Assembly (NCBI GenBank): GCA_900100475.1
Contig: FMTU01000005.1
Coordinates: forward strand, 1 to 64,000
Reading direction: 5' to 3'
From: Sphingobium faniae
GTDB taxonomy: Bacteria > Pseudomonadota > Alphaproteobacteria > Sphingomonadales > Sphingomonadaceae
Length of the DNA stretch: 64,000 nt
Shown: one piece after another, positions 17,911-27,060 of the stretch
How positions within the stretch are numbered: the stretch's first letter is position 1
Layout of the letters: each line of letters opens with the position of its first letter
Notes under the pieces: model-generated
What the model saw: only the letters and a program-made list of their open reading frames with translations
Database searches by the model: none
What the model was told of the DNA's origin: nothing
Program-made: the position numbers and the translations under genes

Positions 17911-18847
17911 CGGCGGCTTCGGCTTCGACCATGAATCGACATCCGGCGAGGTTCTGCGCGGCAAGGATCTGAAGGGCATTCGCGCGCTCGTCACCGGCGC
18001 TTCGTCCGGTATCGGGGTAGAGACGGCCCGTGCCCTCGCCGCCCATGGCGCGGAACTGGTCCTGGCGGTGCGCGACGTGACGGCCGGGAAGACGGTGGCG
18101 CAGGATATCGCGCGGACGACAGGCTCCTGTCCACAGGTGGAGGCACTGGATCTCGGCTCGCTCCAGTCGGTGCGTGCGCTGGCGGAGCGGCTGGGTGGCG
18201 CGCCTCTCCATCTTCTGATCGCGAATGCCGGCATCATGGCCTGTCCACAGGGACGAACGGAGGATGGACTCGAACGCCAGATCGGCATCAATCATTTCGG
18301 CCATTTCGCGCTGACGCTGGCCTTGACGCCCAATCTTCTGGCGGAAGGCCCTGCGCGGGTGATCATGCTTTCCTCCGCCGCGCATGTTCTGGCGGGCGTG
18401 GATTGCGACGATCTGCATTTCGATCGCCGGTCCTATGACAAGTGGATCGCCTACGCCCAGTCCAAAACGGCCAATGCGCTGTTCGCCATGGAATATGACC
18501 GGCGGATGTCCCCGCATGGCATTTCGGCATGGTCGGTGATGCCAGGGCGCATCCAGACCGGACTGGCGCGTCATATCACGCAGGACGATCTGAAGGGCAT
18601 GGCGCCCGGCCCCAAGGCGCGCCCGCCCAAATCTGTCGAACAGGGCGCGGCGACGACGCTCTGGGCGGCGACGGAAGCGCGGCTGGAGGGGCAGGGCGGT
18701 CTCTATCTGGAGGATTGCGCCATCGCGCCGCGCTGGACGCCCGATGTCGGCGCCCGGATCGGCGTGGCCGATCACGCCCGCGATCCGGTGGCTGCGGAGC
18801 GGCTGTGGACGATCAGCGAACATGTGGTCGGGATGACGCTGCCCTGA
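17900..18847 (+). CDS. SDR-family oxidoreductase, retinol dehydrogenase-like
   Basis: The 315-residue SDR has TGASSGIGVETARAL, IANAGIMACPQG, SSAAHVLAG and the catalytic YAQSKTANAL, in the pattern of retinol-dehydrogenase/WW-oxidoreductase-like proteins. The arginine after the second strand suggests NADP(H). It overlaps the alcohol dehydrogenase at its 5' end and is followed after 11 bases by an acyl-CoA ligase. It probably oxidises or reduces a bulky hydrophobic alcohol or ketone; the substrate is unknown. Confidence 0.87.
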   Translation: MSNDGGFGFDHESTSGEVLRGKDLKGIRALVTGASSGIGVETARALAAHGAELVLAVRDVTAGKTVAQDIARTTGSCPQVEALDLGSLQSVRALAERLGGAPLHLLIANAGIMACPQGRTEDGLERQIGINHFGHFALTLALTPNLLAEGPARVIMLSSAAHVLAGVDCDDLHFDRRSYDKWIAYAQSKTANALFAMEYDRRMSPHGISAWSVMPGRIQTGLARHITQDDLKGMAPGPKARPPKSVEQGAATTLWAATEARLEGQGGLYLEDCAIAPRWTPDVGARIGVADHARDPVAAERLWTISEHVVGMTLP

Positions 18848-18858
18848 AAGGCCGTGAG

Positions 18859-20427
18859 ATGGGATCAGGAAATAAGGATATGACTGAAGTTGCGTCGATC
18901 AGCACTGCCCGTTCGATCACGCTGCCGGGACTGGTGGCGGGCCGCGCTCTGGAGCAGGGCGCGCGGCTGGCCATAGCCGATGGCGTCATGCGGATCAGCC
19001 ATGCCGACCTGCACCGGCGGACGGACAAGCTGGCCGCCGCGCTGGCGGCGCGGGGGATTGGACGGGGCGATCGCGTCGCGCTTCTCCTGCTCGACGGGAT
19101 CGCGGGGATCGAACTGCTGATCGCCTGTGGCAAGATTGGAGCGATCACCTTGCCGATCAACTGGCGGCTGGCCCCGGCGGAGATCCGGTTCATTCTGGAA
19201 GCCGCGGAGCCGCGCATGCTGTTCCGTTCGGATTGCTTTGCCGATCTGACAGGGGAGGATGCGGGCGTCCCGGTTTTCGCCTTGCCGGATCAGGCGGCCG
19301 TCGACAGCGATTATGAGAAGCTGATCGCTGAAGCGGACGCCGCCGTCCTGCCGGTTGTTGCGGGCCACGACCCCTTGTTCATGCTGTTTACGAGTGGCAC
19401 CACCGGCCGGCCCAAATCCTGCCTGCAGAGCCATGAAGGCGCCGTGGCGCTCGGAACGGCCTTTGCCCTGCGTCTTGCGCTCACCCCGGCGGACAGGCTG
19501 TTATGCACCTCGCCGCTGTTCCATGTCGGCGGCCTTGGCCATGTCTTCGCCGCCCTTGCCGCTGGCGGAGGGATCGTCATCGTGCCGCGCGGCGCATCGC
19601 ATGAACAGATTTTACGCCTGATGTCGGATGAAGGCTGCAGTTTCGGGTCGATGAACGATGCGCTGTTGCTGGGGCTGTGCGACCTCCAGGACCGGCTGCG
19701 CCTGCCGCTCAAGCTGCGCAGCGTGACGCGCGGCGCAAGCATGACGCCCGCAAGCCAGATCCACCGCATCCGCGACAGCCTAGGCGCGTGTGCGATTGGT
19801 GGTTACGGCCAGACAGAGTCGCTGGGCTTCGTCCTGATGCTGGACGGCGATGCGATGCGCGACCATCCGACCGCGCTTGGCTGGCCGCTCGCTCATGTGG
19901 AAGCGGCGGTGCTCGACGATGCCGGGCGTCCGGTTGTGGGTGAATCCGTGGGCGAACTGGGCTTGCGCAGTCCATCGGTCATGCTTGGCTATTGGCGGGA
20001 CGAGGACGCTTCGCGGGAGGCGATGGGCACGGGATGGCTGCGTACCGGCGATCTGGTGCAGCGCGATGCGGAAGGCCGGTTCCATTTCGAAGGACGCAGT
20101 AAGGAACTGGTGAAGACCGGCGGCGAGAATGTCTATCCGCGCGAGGTCGAACAGGTGCTGCTGACCCATCCGGCCATTGCGGACGTCGCCATCGTGGGCG
20201 TTCCCGATGACCGCTGGGGCGAAGCGGTGAAGGCGTGCATCGTCGTGGCCCCGGACGGCACGCTTGCCGCCGCCGATGCCGTTGCCTGGTGCCGCCAGCA
20301 TATCGCGGGATATAAAAGGCCCCGCTATGTCGAGTTTATCGACAGAATCCCCCGCGATCATCTGGGAAAGATACAGCGGCCGCTGTTGCGGCAGCGGGCC
20401 GTGACCGCCGATCAGAAGGTTGACTGA
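18859..20427 (+). CDS. AMP-binding acyl-CoA ligase
   Basis: This is an ANL-superfamily ligase of about 522 residues. It has the phosphate loop LFTSGTTGRPKS, the adenine motif GGYGQTESLG, the hinge and C-terminal motif KTGGENVYPREVEQV, and the catalytic lysine in DHLGKIQRPL. It would convert a carboxylic acid into its CoA thioester through an acyl-adenylate, opening a CoA-linked degradation route. ATG 18859 is preceded by AAAGG; ATG 18880, seven codons later, is an equally usable start. It sits between an SDR and an alpha/beta hydrolase in one operon. The acid substrate is not predictable. Confidence 0.9.
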   Translation: MGSGNKDMTEVASISTARSITLPGLVAGRALEQGARLAIADGVMRISHADLHRRTDKLAAALAARGIGRGDRVALLLLDGIAGIELLIACGKIGAITLPINWRLAPAEIRFILEAAEPRMLFRSDCFADLTGEDAGVPVFALPDQAAVDSDYEKLIAEADAAVLPVVAGHDPLFMLFTSGTTGRPKSCLQSHEGAVALGTAFALRLALTPADRLLCTSPLFHVGGLGHVFAALAAGGGIVIVPRGASHEQILRLMSDEGCSFGSMNDALLLGLCDLQDRLRLPLKLRSVTRGASMTPASQIHRIRDSLGACAIGGYGQTESLGFVLMLDGDAMRDHPTALGWPLAHVEAAVLDDAGRPVVGESVGELGLRSPSVMLGYWRDEDASREAMGTGWLRTGDLVQRDAEGRFHFEGRSKELVKTGGENVYPREVEQVLLTHPAIADVAIVGVPDDRWGEAVKACIVVAPDGTLAAADAVAWCRQHIAGYKRPRYVEFIDRIPRDHLGKIQRPLLRQRAVTADQKVD

Positions 20428-20450
20428 ACAGGGATTGCGAGGAACAGGCA

Positions 20451-21362
20451 ATGGAACCCTTGACGCTGGGTGTGTTGGAAAGCTTCTATGTCGGCGGCGT
20501 TCAACGCCAGGTCGAATCCGGTATATTCGGTCTCGATACGCAGATTTCCGGCGCCCTTTATGTGCAGCGCATGGCGCCGGTGGAGCGCCGCTTCCCCTAT
20601 CCCGTCCTCTTCATCCATGGCGGGATGCATAGCGGGGTGACGTGGGAAACCACCCCGGATGGACGGGAGGGATGGCAAACGCTGTTCGTCCGGGGCGGAT
20701 TTGACACTTTGGTGGTGGATCAGGCCTGGCGCGGCCGCTCGCCGCCGGATCTGACGGCGCTCAATCCGTTCGTCGATTCCGGCGAACCTGAACTGGCGGC
20801 ATTCACCTGCGGCACCAATATCGCCAGACAATTCGCGCGCGGGGGCGACCGTTTCCCGATGCGGCAGCTTGAGCATTATGGCGCGCAACTCTGGCCGGAT
20901 TTCGGTATCCCCGCCGCCTTCGCCGCAAACCGGCCCGGCCAATCCGATCCCCGCACGATCGCCCCTCTCGCCCAGCTTGTGGATCGTCTGGGACCGGTCG
21001 TGCTTGTCACGCATTCGCAAGGGGGCCATGTCGGCTGGGAACTCGCAAAAGCCCGGCCCGAAGGGGTGAAGGCGATTGTGTCGGTGGAGCCGGCGCAGAC
21101 GTCGCCGGGGCTTGACCATCCGGACTTTCCCGACATTACGGTTCGGCTGATGTGGGGGGACAATCTGCCCGAAGAGGGCGGCACGCTGACGCTCCGGGAC
21201 ATCGCCAGCGCGCGCGAAATCATGGCTTTGCGACCGAAGGTCTCATTGGACCTGCTGCCAGAGCATGGCGTCGTCGGCAATGGCCACATGCTGATGATGG
21301 ACGATAATTCGGCGCAGTTGGCGTCGCGCGTGATGGACTGGTTTCACGGATTGGGCCTGTAA
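20451..21362 (+). CDS. Alpha/beta hydrolase
   Basis: The 303-residue protein has an oxyanion-type PVLFIHGGMHSG near residue 45, a VTHSQGGHVGWELA nucleophile elbow (Ser in HSQGG) and a C-terminal histidine in NGHMLMMDDN, all expected of an alpha/beta hydrolase. The length suits an esterase or lactonase. ATG 20451 follows a GAGGA ribosome-binding site, 23 bases after the ligase stop. It may open an ester or lactone so that the ligase can activate the acid. No signal peptide was seen. Confidence 0.82.
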   Translation: MEPLTLGVLESFYVGGVQRQVESGIFGLDTQISGALYVQRMAPVERRFPYPVLFIHGGMHSGVTWETTPDGREGWQTLFVRGGFDTLVVDQAWRGRSPPDLTALNPFVDSGEPELAAFTCGTNIARQFARGGDRFPMRQLEHYGAQLWPDFGIPAAFAANRPGQSDPRTIAPLAQLVDRLGPVVLVTHSQGGHVGWELAKARPEGVKAIVSVEPAQTSPGLDHPDFPDITVRLMWGDNLPEEGGTLTLRDIASAREIMALRPKVSLDLLPEHGVVGNGHMLMMDDNSAQLASRVMDWFHGLGL

Positions 21363-21403
21363 GGGCCGCGCGCGACTTTGGCGACATAAGGAAGATGCGA
21401 GAC

Positions 21404-22018
21404 ATGGGGACATTATATAGCTGTGGCCGTTCGCGCGGGATGAGGGTCACCTGGGCAGCCGAGGAAATGGGGCTGGATATGGATCTCGTCCTGCTGCCAT
21501 TCCCGCCACGCGCCGCCGCACCCGAATTTCTGGAGATCAATCCGCTGGGAACCGTGCCCGCCTATGTCGAAGGCGACATGGTGATGACGGAATCGACCGC
21601 GATCCTTCACTATCTTGCTGAAACGGCGGGCGGGGGCGCGTTGATGCTGGACAGGACCGACCCGGAATATGGGTGCTTCCTGGACTTCCTCTATCATGCC
21701 GATGCCACGCTGACGGTGCCTCAGACCGTCTATATGCGCTTTGTGATGATGGAAAAGGAGCGCGGTCTGGAAGAGGCTGGCTATGCTTATATGCGCTGGT
21801 TCCAGGCGCGGTTGACGAAGGTCGGGGAACGGTTGGAGGGGCGCGACTATCTTTGCGCGAACAGGTTCACGATCGCCGATATTGCTGTAGGATATGCGCT
21901 CTATCTGACGACGCTCAACGGGCTTTCGGATAGCCTGTCGCCGGTGTTGGCCGCCTATCTCGACAGGTTGATGACACGGCCTGCTTTTGCGCGCGCGCTT
22001 CAACGCGAACATGGATGA
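21404..22018 (+). CDS. Glutathione S-transferase family protein
   Basis: The 204-residue product has the thioredoxin-fold N-terminal domain (LYSCGRSRGMRVTWAAEEMG), the gamma-glutamyl contact region NPLGTVPAYVEGD and TESTAILHYLAE, then the all-helical domain with FTIADIAVGYAL. It would conjugate or shuttle glutathione, for example in isomerisation, dehalogenation or ether cleavage. I favour ATG 21404, which places AAGGAAG at a workable distance; ATG 21395 sits immediately after it. It closes a five-gene operon with ligase, hydrolase and dehydrogenases. Confidence 0.87.
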   Translation: MGTLYSCGRSRGMRVTWAAEEMGLDMDLVLLPFPPRAAAPEFLEINPLGTVPAYVEGDMVMTESTAILHYLAETAGGGALMLDRTDPEYGCFLDFLYHADATLTVPQTVYMRFVMMEKERGLEEAGYAYMRWFQARLTKVGERLEGRDYLCANRFTIADIAVGYALYLTTLNGLSDSLSPVLAAYLDRLMTRPAFARALQREHG

Positions 22019-22036
22019 ACAGGACGGCTGGTTGGC

Positions 22037-22987
22037 ATGATCGCATCGCTTTCCGATCTGCTGCATTCGATCCGCCTGCTGCGCGCCGATTGCGCGCTGC
22101 TGGAGATCGGCGCCGGGTCGGCGGCTCGATTGCAGACGCATCGGGCCGTTCAGTTGCACCTTGCCCTTTCGGGCCATCCCGTTTTTCGCTTTCCGGCCCG
22201 CGATCATGTCGTGGCGCTGGAGCCGGGCCAATATCTGTTCGCGCCCCCCGGAACCGACCATATCATTGGGGAGCGCGCAGACGATCGGCCGATGGCGATC
22301 GGCTATTTCGAAGACGCGCACGCCGCCGATACGCCGCCACGGCTGAAGATCGGGCAAGGGCCGCCTCATATGCGTGTGCTCAGCGGCGCTCTTTATATCG
22401 ACCAGGCGCGGCACGAAACGCTGGTGCGATTGCTGCCCGAATTGCGTAGTTATCGCGCGCGTAACGGCCCGACGCTCTATTCGGCACATCCCTTGCTGAG
22501 CGTGGGAGGGCTGGCGTCCTCCATGGACGGGGCCGGTTCCTCGGCCATTTTGCTGAAACTGGCGGAACTGTTATTGGTGGACGCGACCCGGGTCAGCCTG
22601 ACGCGCGATCTCAGCCCGGCCTTCGACGCTGGCGTTCCCGACATGCCGCAGATCGGGGCCGCCCTGCGCATCATCTATCAGGACCCCGCCCGCCGCTGGT
22701 CGATCGCCATGCTGGCGCGTGAGGTCGGCATGTCGCGCTCCGCCTTCGCCGCCGCCTTTTCGCGTCTCGTGAAAGAGACGCCGATGCGCTTCCTGACCGG
22801 CGTGCGGATGACGCGCGCGCAAAATCTGCTGAAGGAAGGCACGCACTCCCTGCCCGAAATCGCCCACCAGACGGGATATGATTCCGAAGCCGCCTTTGCG
22901 CGCGCCTTCAAGCGGGAATTCGACATCAGTCCCGGCAGCTATAGGCGGGCCATCCATGGGGATGAGGGAAGGATTGCGCCAGACTGA
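22037..22987 (+). CDS. AraC-family transcriptional regulator
   Basis: The 316-residue protein has an N-terminal cupin-like sensor region (residues about 1-170, ending near a predicted linker) and a C-terminal double helix-turn-helix. The HTH half contains SIAMLAREVGMSRSAFAAAF and the conserved AHQTGYDSEAAFARAFKREF with an AraC-typical G-Y pair. It probably activates or represses the adjacent dehydrogenase-ligase-GST operon in response to an aromatic or acyl effector. It starts 19 bases after the GST gene and ends 13 bases from the convergent TetR gene. The ribosome-binding site is weak. Confidence 0.87.
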   Translation: MIASLSDLLHSIRLLRADCALLEIGAGSAARLQTHRAVQLHLALSGHPVFRFPARDHVVALEPGQYLFAPPGTDHIIGERADDRPMAIGYFEDAHAADTPPRLKIGQGPPHMRVLSGALYIDQARHETLVRLLPELRSYRARNGPTLYSAHPLLSVGGLASSMDGAGSSAILLKLAELLLVDATRVSLTRDLSPAFDAGVPDMPQIGAALRIIYQDPARRWSIAMLAREVGMSRSAFAAAFSRLVKETPMRFLTGVRMTRAQNLLKEGTHSLPEIAHQTGYDSEAAFARAFKREFDISPGSYRRAIHGDEGRIAPD

Positions 22988-23000
22988 TTTTGGCAAAGCC

Positions 23001-23666
23001 TCAGCGTTGCGTTGCGCTCTCTGTGGCATCTGCGGACGTGCTTCTGGCGATCTCGATTGCGAACAGGTCGAGTTGAAGGTCCAGCATGTCCTCAAAATCC
23101 ATCATCCGATGGACGATCATGGAATCGGCGACCGGCGGATTGGGCAATGCTTCCCTCTGGGCGCGATCAAATCCTGAGCTTGTGCGTCCCGTCGCGAAAT
23201 GATGGCGAGTCAGTATCTCGCCCACGACCAATATGGACAGCATCGAGAAAAGCTGTTCTGCGCGTTTTGCATGGACGCCGGTCCTCATGAGCGCGGCTAT
23301 CATCTGACCGCCCAATCGCTGACTCTTGGGGTGATAGGGATATTGGATGAAGATCGGCAGCAGCCTGGGCCGTAATTGAAATGCCCGGTGCATTTCGACA
23401 GCGCTTTCGCGCAGGACTTCGCGCCAGGGGGCGCCCGGCGCGAATTGCAGTTCGTTCATGGACCGATCGAGCACCTCTGCCGCGACGATGGCGTCCAGTT
23501 CGGTCTTATCGCTGATATGCTTGTACAGGGCCATGGGGGTGACATGCAGCCGCTCCGCCACGGCCCGAAGGCTCAGCCGTTCAAGGCCCACCTCGTCCGC
23601 CAGCGCTATGGCGGCATCGGCAACCGTGCGCCAGTCAAGCGGTTTGCGCCTCTTCGTCTCCTGCAT
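23001..23666 (-). CDS. TetR-family transcriptional regulator
   Basis: The 221-residue protein has an N-terminal TetR helix-turn-helix (LSLRAVAERLHVTPMALYKHI) and a helical effector domain. I chose ATG 23666 because GGAGGAAAG precedes it; an in-frame ATG 57 bases upstream lacks such a site. It is divergent from two MFS transporter genes across a 322-base gap and is a likely repressor of that unit. The gap also contains copy C of ATAGATAACT. Whether this protein binds that word is untested. Ligand unknown. Confidence 0.88.
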   Translation of the reverse strand: MQETKRRKPLDWRTVADAAIALADEVGLERLSLRAVAERLHVTPMALYKHISDKTELDAIVAAEVLDRSMNELQFAPGAPWREVLRESAVEMHRAFQLRPRLLPIFIQYPYHPKSQRLGGQMIAALMRTGVHAKRAEQLFSMLSILVVGEILTRHHFATGRTSSGFDRAQREALPNPPVADSMIVHRMMDFEDMLDLQLDLFAIEIARSTSADATESATQR

Positions 23667-23919
23667 GCTTTCCTCCCCGAAAACCGATTTTGGACGCGCA
23701 TGGCGAAGATCGCAAGTTCGCATGGCTGGAACATCATGGCAAAAAGCATATCTACCGCGATATGTACGTGTATACTAGCCAGCAAAGCGGGGGCGAGCGT
23801 CGACTTCCATTGCTGCATCGACAATCCATAATCGCGCGGATCGCGCTCGAAAGGTCGTGCCGTGGTTGCACCGATTCGTCGACGGCACGACTTATTATGT
23901 CCGGCGCGTATTGACTCAA

Positions 23920-23931
23920 CATAGATAACTA
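23920..23931 (+). promoter_or_regulatory. ATAGATAACT repeat, copy C
   Basis: The 12-mer CATAGATAACTA lies 58 bases before the first MFS transporter, near a TTGACT hexamer at 23911. It is identical to the minus-strand copy at 15523. It sits in the TetR-MFS divergent gap, which makes the TetR protein one candidate binder. Confidence 0.4.
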
Positions 23932-23988
23932 GGAGAATGAACATAATGAACCAATAAGCGGGGCCGCCCCGTGCCGAGAGGAACGAGG

Positions 23989-25281
23989 ATGCATTCCACC
24001 ATGGACCGGACCGGGGGAGGGGACGTGGCGTCGTCCCACCGCTGGCGGAGCCTTGCGATCTTCACGGCGGTCTATGTCTGCCAGCAATATGATCGCGCCA
24101 TCATGGCGGTGGTTCAGGAGCCGGTTAAGCACGCCTTCGACCTGAGCGACACGCAGATCGGCGTTCTGGGCGGGCTGGCCCATGGGGGCATGTATGCGCT
24201 GGTCGGCCTGCCGATGGGAATGCTGCTCGACCGTTTCAACCGGCGCAATCTGCTCGCGGCCATGTTGATCATCTGGAGCGCGACCACGGCTCTGGGCGCC
24301 TTTGCGACGGGTTTCGTGACCTTGCTGTTGTGCCGCATGATGGTGGGCGCGGCGGAATCCGGCGGGTATCCCGCCCTTTTCTCTCTGACAGCCGACATAT
24401 TCCCGCGCCGCCAGCATGGAACCGCCATGGGCATATTGGGCATGGGTTCTTCGGGCGGCATTGTCCTGACGCTGTTGGTCGGCGGAATATTGGTGGAGGC
24501 GCATGGCTGGCAAGCCGGATTTTTGACGGCGGGGGTGCCCGGTGTTCTGCTGGCCCTGCTTCTCCTTTGGTGCGTGCGGGAGCCTCCTCGCGGTGACAAG
24601 GCTTCCGGCAAGCCGCGTCAGGCGGCGCTTGGCGAACTATTCCGCTTCATCCTGTCCCAGCGCTCCATGACGCTGTGCATGATCGGCGCGACGGCGGCTT
24701 CCGCGGTCCTCGCCGGTTTTTGGGCCTGGGCGATCTCCTTCATGGCACGATTGCACGACCTTTCCATCGCTGAGGTCGGCTTTGGCCTTGCCATCGGCGC
24801 GGGCTTGGCGGGCATGACGGGCAGCTTGCTGGGGGGCGTGCTGGCGGATCGTGTCGGCGCGCGCGATCCGCGCCGCAAGCTCTATCTGATCGCGTTCGCG
24901 AGCCTGACGTGCGTTCCCGTCGGACTTGCTGCGCTGATGACCGAATCCAGCCTCCTGGCCTTCATCCTGTTGCCGGTTTTCCTTGTTCTGGGGGCTGCCT
25001 ATACGTCGGTGACCGTCGCGCTGGTCGCCAACCTGACCACCTCGCGGCTGCGCGGTTCGACCCTGGCGGTGATGTCCATCCTGAACAATGCCGTTGGCGC
25101 AGGATCGGGGCCTCTCCTCGTGGGCATGCTCAGCGACGGGATCGGGGGCGAGGAATCGCTCCGCTATGCGTTGATGGCGCTGGTCTGCGTTTTCGCGGCC
25201 GCCGTCACCTGCTTCCTCGCGGCCGCCTGGACGCTCAGGGCGGATCTGGACCGGGCGGCGGCGATCGACGATGCTGGGTAA
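23989..25281 (+). CDS. MFS transporter
   Basis: The 430-residue inner-membrane protein has about twelve hydrophobic segments and MFS signatures: a loop motif after helix 2 (GMLLDRFNRRNLL) and VADRVGARDPRRK-like residues after helix 8. It fits proton-driven uptake or export of an organic anion. ATG 23989 is preceded by GAGAGG; GTG 23971 is an alternative. A second MFS gene follows after 54 bases, so the two are probably co-transcribed under the divergent TetR regulator. Substrate unknown. Confidence 0.87.
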   Translation: MHSTMDRTGGGDVASSHRWRSLAIFTAVYVCQQYDRAIMAVVQEPVKHAFDLSDTQIGVLGGLAHGGMYALVGLPMGMLLDRFNRRNLLAAMLIIWSATTALGAFATGFVTLLLCRMMVGAAESGGYPALFSLTADIFPRRQHGTAMGILGMGSSGGIVLTLLVGGILVEAHGWQAGFLTAGVPGVLLALLLLWCVREPPRGDKASGKPRQAALGELFRFILSQRSMTLCMIGATAASAVLAGFWAWAISFMARLHDLSIAEVGFGLAIGAGLAGMTGSLLGGVLADRVGARDPRRKLYLIAFASLTCVPVGLAALMTESSLLAFILLPVFLVLGAAYTSVTVALVANLTTSRLRGSTLAVMSILNNAVGAGSGPLLVGMLSDGIGGEESLRYALMALVCVFAAAVTCFLAAAWTLRADLDRAAAIDDAG

Positions 25282-25335
25282 CCCTATCATATTGGCAAGC
25301 GGGCTTCTGGGCCGCAAGACGTTCGGAGAGGGACG

Positions 25336-26631
25336 ATGAAGATGGACGTTGGCTCCGGCACGGCACAGACGGAACAGGAAGCCGGGGGTGACCGGCGATG
25401 GTATGTTCTGGCGATCATCGTGATCGGCTATGCGATCTACAATCTGGACAAGAGCATCGTTTCGATCCTCATCGAGCCGCTGAAGGCCGAATTCGCATTG
25501 AGCGATGGGCAAATCGGCGCGTTGACCGGCATCGCGACCTCATTGCCCTTCGCGCTCGCTTGCCTGCCCGTGGGCATGTTGGCCGACCGGCGCAATCGCA
25601 AACGGCTTCTTGCCCTTCTCATCGCGGGCTGGAGCAGCATGACCGCGCTTGGCGGTTTTGCCGTTCATAGCTGGCACCTGTTCGCGGCGCGAGCGGGCGT
25701 CGGCGGTTTCGAAGCCGGTTATGCGCCTGTCAGCATGTCCATGCTCAGCGACAGTTTCCCGCGTCGGCAACGGGCGACCGCCATGGGCATCTTCAGCCTT
25801 GGCGCGCCCCTCGGCGTATTTCTGGGTTTGGCTGTCGGCGGCCTGGTCGCGGCCTCGCATGGCTGGCGAGCGGCCATGTGGGTGGCCGGCGGCCCGGGAT
25901 TGATCCTGGCGCTGGTCATCGCGCTGACGATCCGGGAGCCGGCGCGCGGCCGGTTCGACGATTTGTCCGAGCGGCCGGAGCCGGCCAGGTTAAGCGCAGC
26001 GCTCTCGCATTTTTGGCGGAACGCCGTCGTCTTCCACGTCGGATGGGGCATGACTTGCGGCGCCATCATGCTGGCGGCCATCTCCGTGTGGACGCCGAGC
26101 CTGCTCATCCGCGTCCACGACTTCGATGTGCGACAAGCGGGATTGGGGGCTGCCCTTGTGGTCGGCCTGTGCGGCGCTTTGGGCGCGGCGATCGGTGGGA
26201 TCATTTCAGACCGTCTGGGTGCGCGCAAGGAAACGCTGCGCATGGCGATGCCGATCTTCGGCCCGCTTGTCTCCATGCTGTTCATCCTTGGGGCCTGCTT
26301 TGTGGATGACGGGATTCTGGCGCTCATCCTGCTGGGACCGGCGGCATTTTTCGGTCAGTTCTATATCGGTGCGGGTTATGCCGCCGCGACGTCCTACACG
26401 CCGGTACGGATGCGCGGCGCGACGATGGCGGTCCTGCTGATCGCCTTCAACCTCATCTCGCACAATATGGGCGCGATGCTGGTCGGCACCCTTAGTGACG
26501 TCCTGCGGCCGGAATTCGGGGGCAGGTCGATTGCCATCGGCATGGCTTTGACCAGCATCTTCAGCCTGTTCGCGGCGCTGTTCTTCTGGCGGGCGATGTA
26601 TGTGATCGGTAAAGGCGGGAAGCTCGACTGA
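25336..26631 (+). CDS. MFS transporter, tandem paralogue
   Basis: The 431-residue carrier resembles its upstream neighbour in layout: a YNLDKSIVSILIEPLK first helix, GMLADRRNRKRLL after helix 2, a SFPRRQRATAMGIF segment and SDRLGARKETLRMA after helix 8. The shared ordering suggests an old tandem duplication. ATG 25336 has GGAGAGGG close upstream. Two adjacent carriers could import different substrates, or import a substrate and export a product. No substrate can be assigned. Confidence 0.87.
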   Translation: MKMDVGSGTAQTEQEAGGDRRWYVLAIIVIGYAIYNLDKSIVSILIEPLKAEFALSDGQIGALTGIATSLPFALACLPVGMLADRRNRKRLLALLIAGWSSMTALGGFAVHSWHLFAARAGVGGFEAGYAPVSMSMLSDSFPRRQRATAMGIFSLGAPLGVFLGLAVGGLVAASHGWRAAMWVAGGPGLILALVIALTIREPARGRFDDLSERPEPARLSAALSHFWRNAVVFHVGWGMTCGAIMLAAISVWTPSLLIRVHDFDVRQAGLGAALVVGLCGALGAAIGGIISDRLGARKETLRMAMPIFGPLVSMLFILGACFVDDGILALILLGPAAFFGQFYIGAGYAAATSYTPVRMRGATMAVLLIAFNLISHNMGAMLVGTLSDVLRPEFGGRSIAIGMALTSIFSLFAALFFWRAMYVIGKGGKLD

Positions 26632-26681
26632 ACGCGAGTGCTGCGTCGGAGATGCCAAAAGAGATAAAGGGAGAGAATGCC

Positions 26682-27020
26682 ATGGTGAAGCTGATTCTGT
26701 TGGTGAAGCGCAAGGCGGGGCTGACGCACGAGCAGTTCCGCGCCCATTATGAAAACACCCATGCCCCGCTGGCGTGGTCGGTGCTTCAACCGCACCTCAT
26801 TCGCTACACGCGCAATTTCCTGACGCCGCTGCCCGGCCAGCCCGAGCCGCCTTATGACTGCGTGACCGAATTCTGGTTTCCCGATCACGCCGCGCAGAAC
26901 GCCTGCTTCGCCTGGACGCGTAGCGAGGAAGGGCAGGTGCTGGCGAGGGACGAGGAAAATTTCATGGACCGCGCGTCTATGCGTACATGGATCGCCGAGG
27001 AGGCGAGCAGCCATATATAA
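26682..27020 (+). CDS. EthD-domain protein
   Basis: The 112-residue single-domain protein has the EthD/dimeric alpha-beta-barrel pattern: an N-terminal strand VKLILLVKRKAGLTHEQF, the histidine motif HYENTHAPLA and a C-terminal helix. Such proteins occur in catabolic operons as small isomerases, cyclases or helpers, often with undefined roles. ATG 26682 follows AAAGGGAGAG at good distance. It trails the MFS pair by 50 bases and converges on the TauD-type gene. A second, divergent EthD protein is encoded at 52.5 kb. Confidence 0.78.
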   Translation: MVKLILLVKRKAGLTHEQFRAHYENTHAPLAWSVLQPHLIRYTRNFLTPLPGQPEPPYDCVTEFWFPDHAAQNACFAWTRSEEGQVLARDEENFMDRASMRTWIAEEASSHI

Positions 27021-27028
27021 GGGGATTG

Positions 27029-27060
27029 AGCGCCGTCTGATCCTGATGTCAGGCGGCGCT
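27029..27060. terminator. Convergent hairpin overlapping a stop codon
   Basis: A 12-bp stem (AGCGCCGTCTGA with TCAGGCGGCGCT, one G-U pair) with an eight-base loop lies between the EthD gene and the minus-strand TauD gene, covering the latter's stop codon. It may end transcription in both directions; there is no T tract. Confidence 0.55.
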
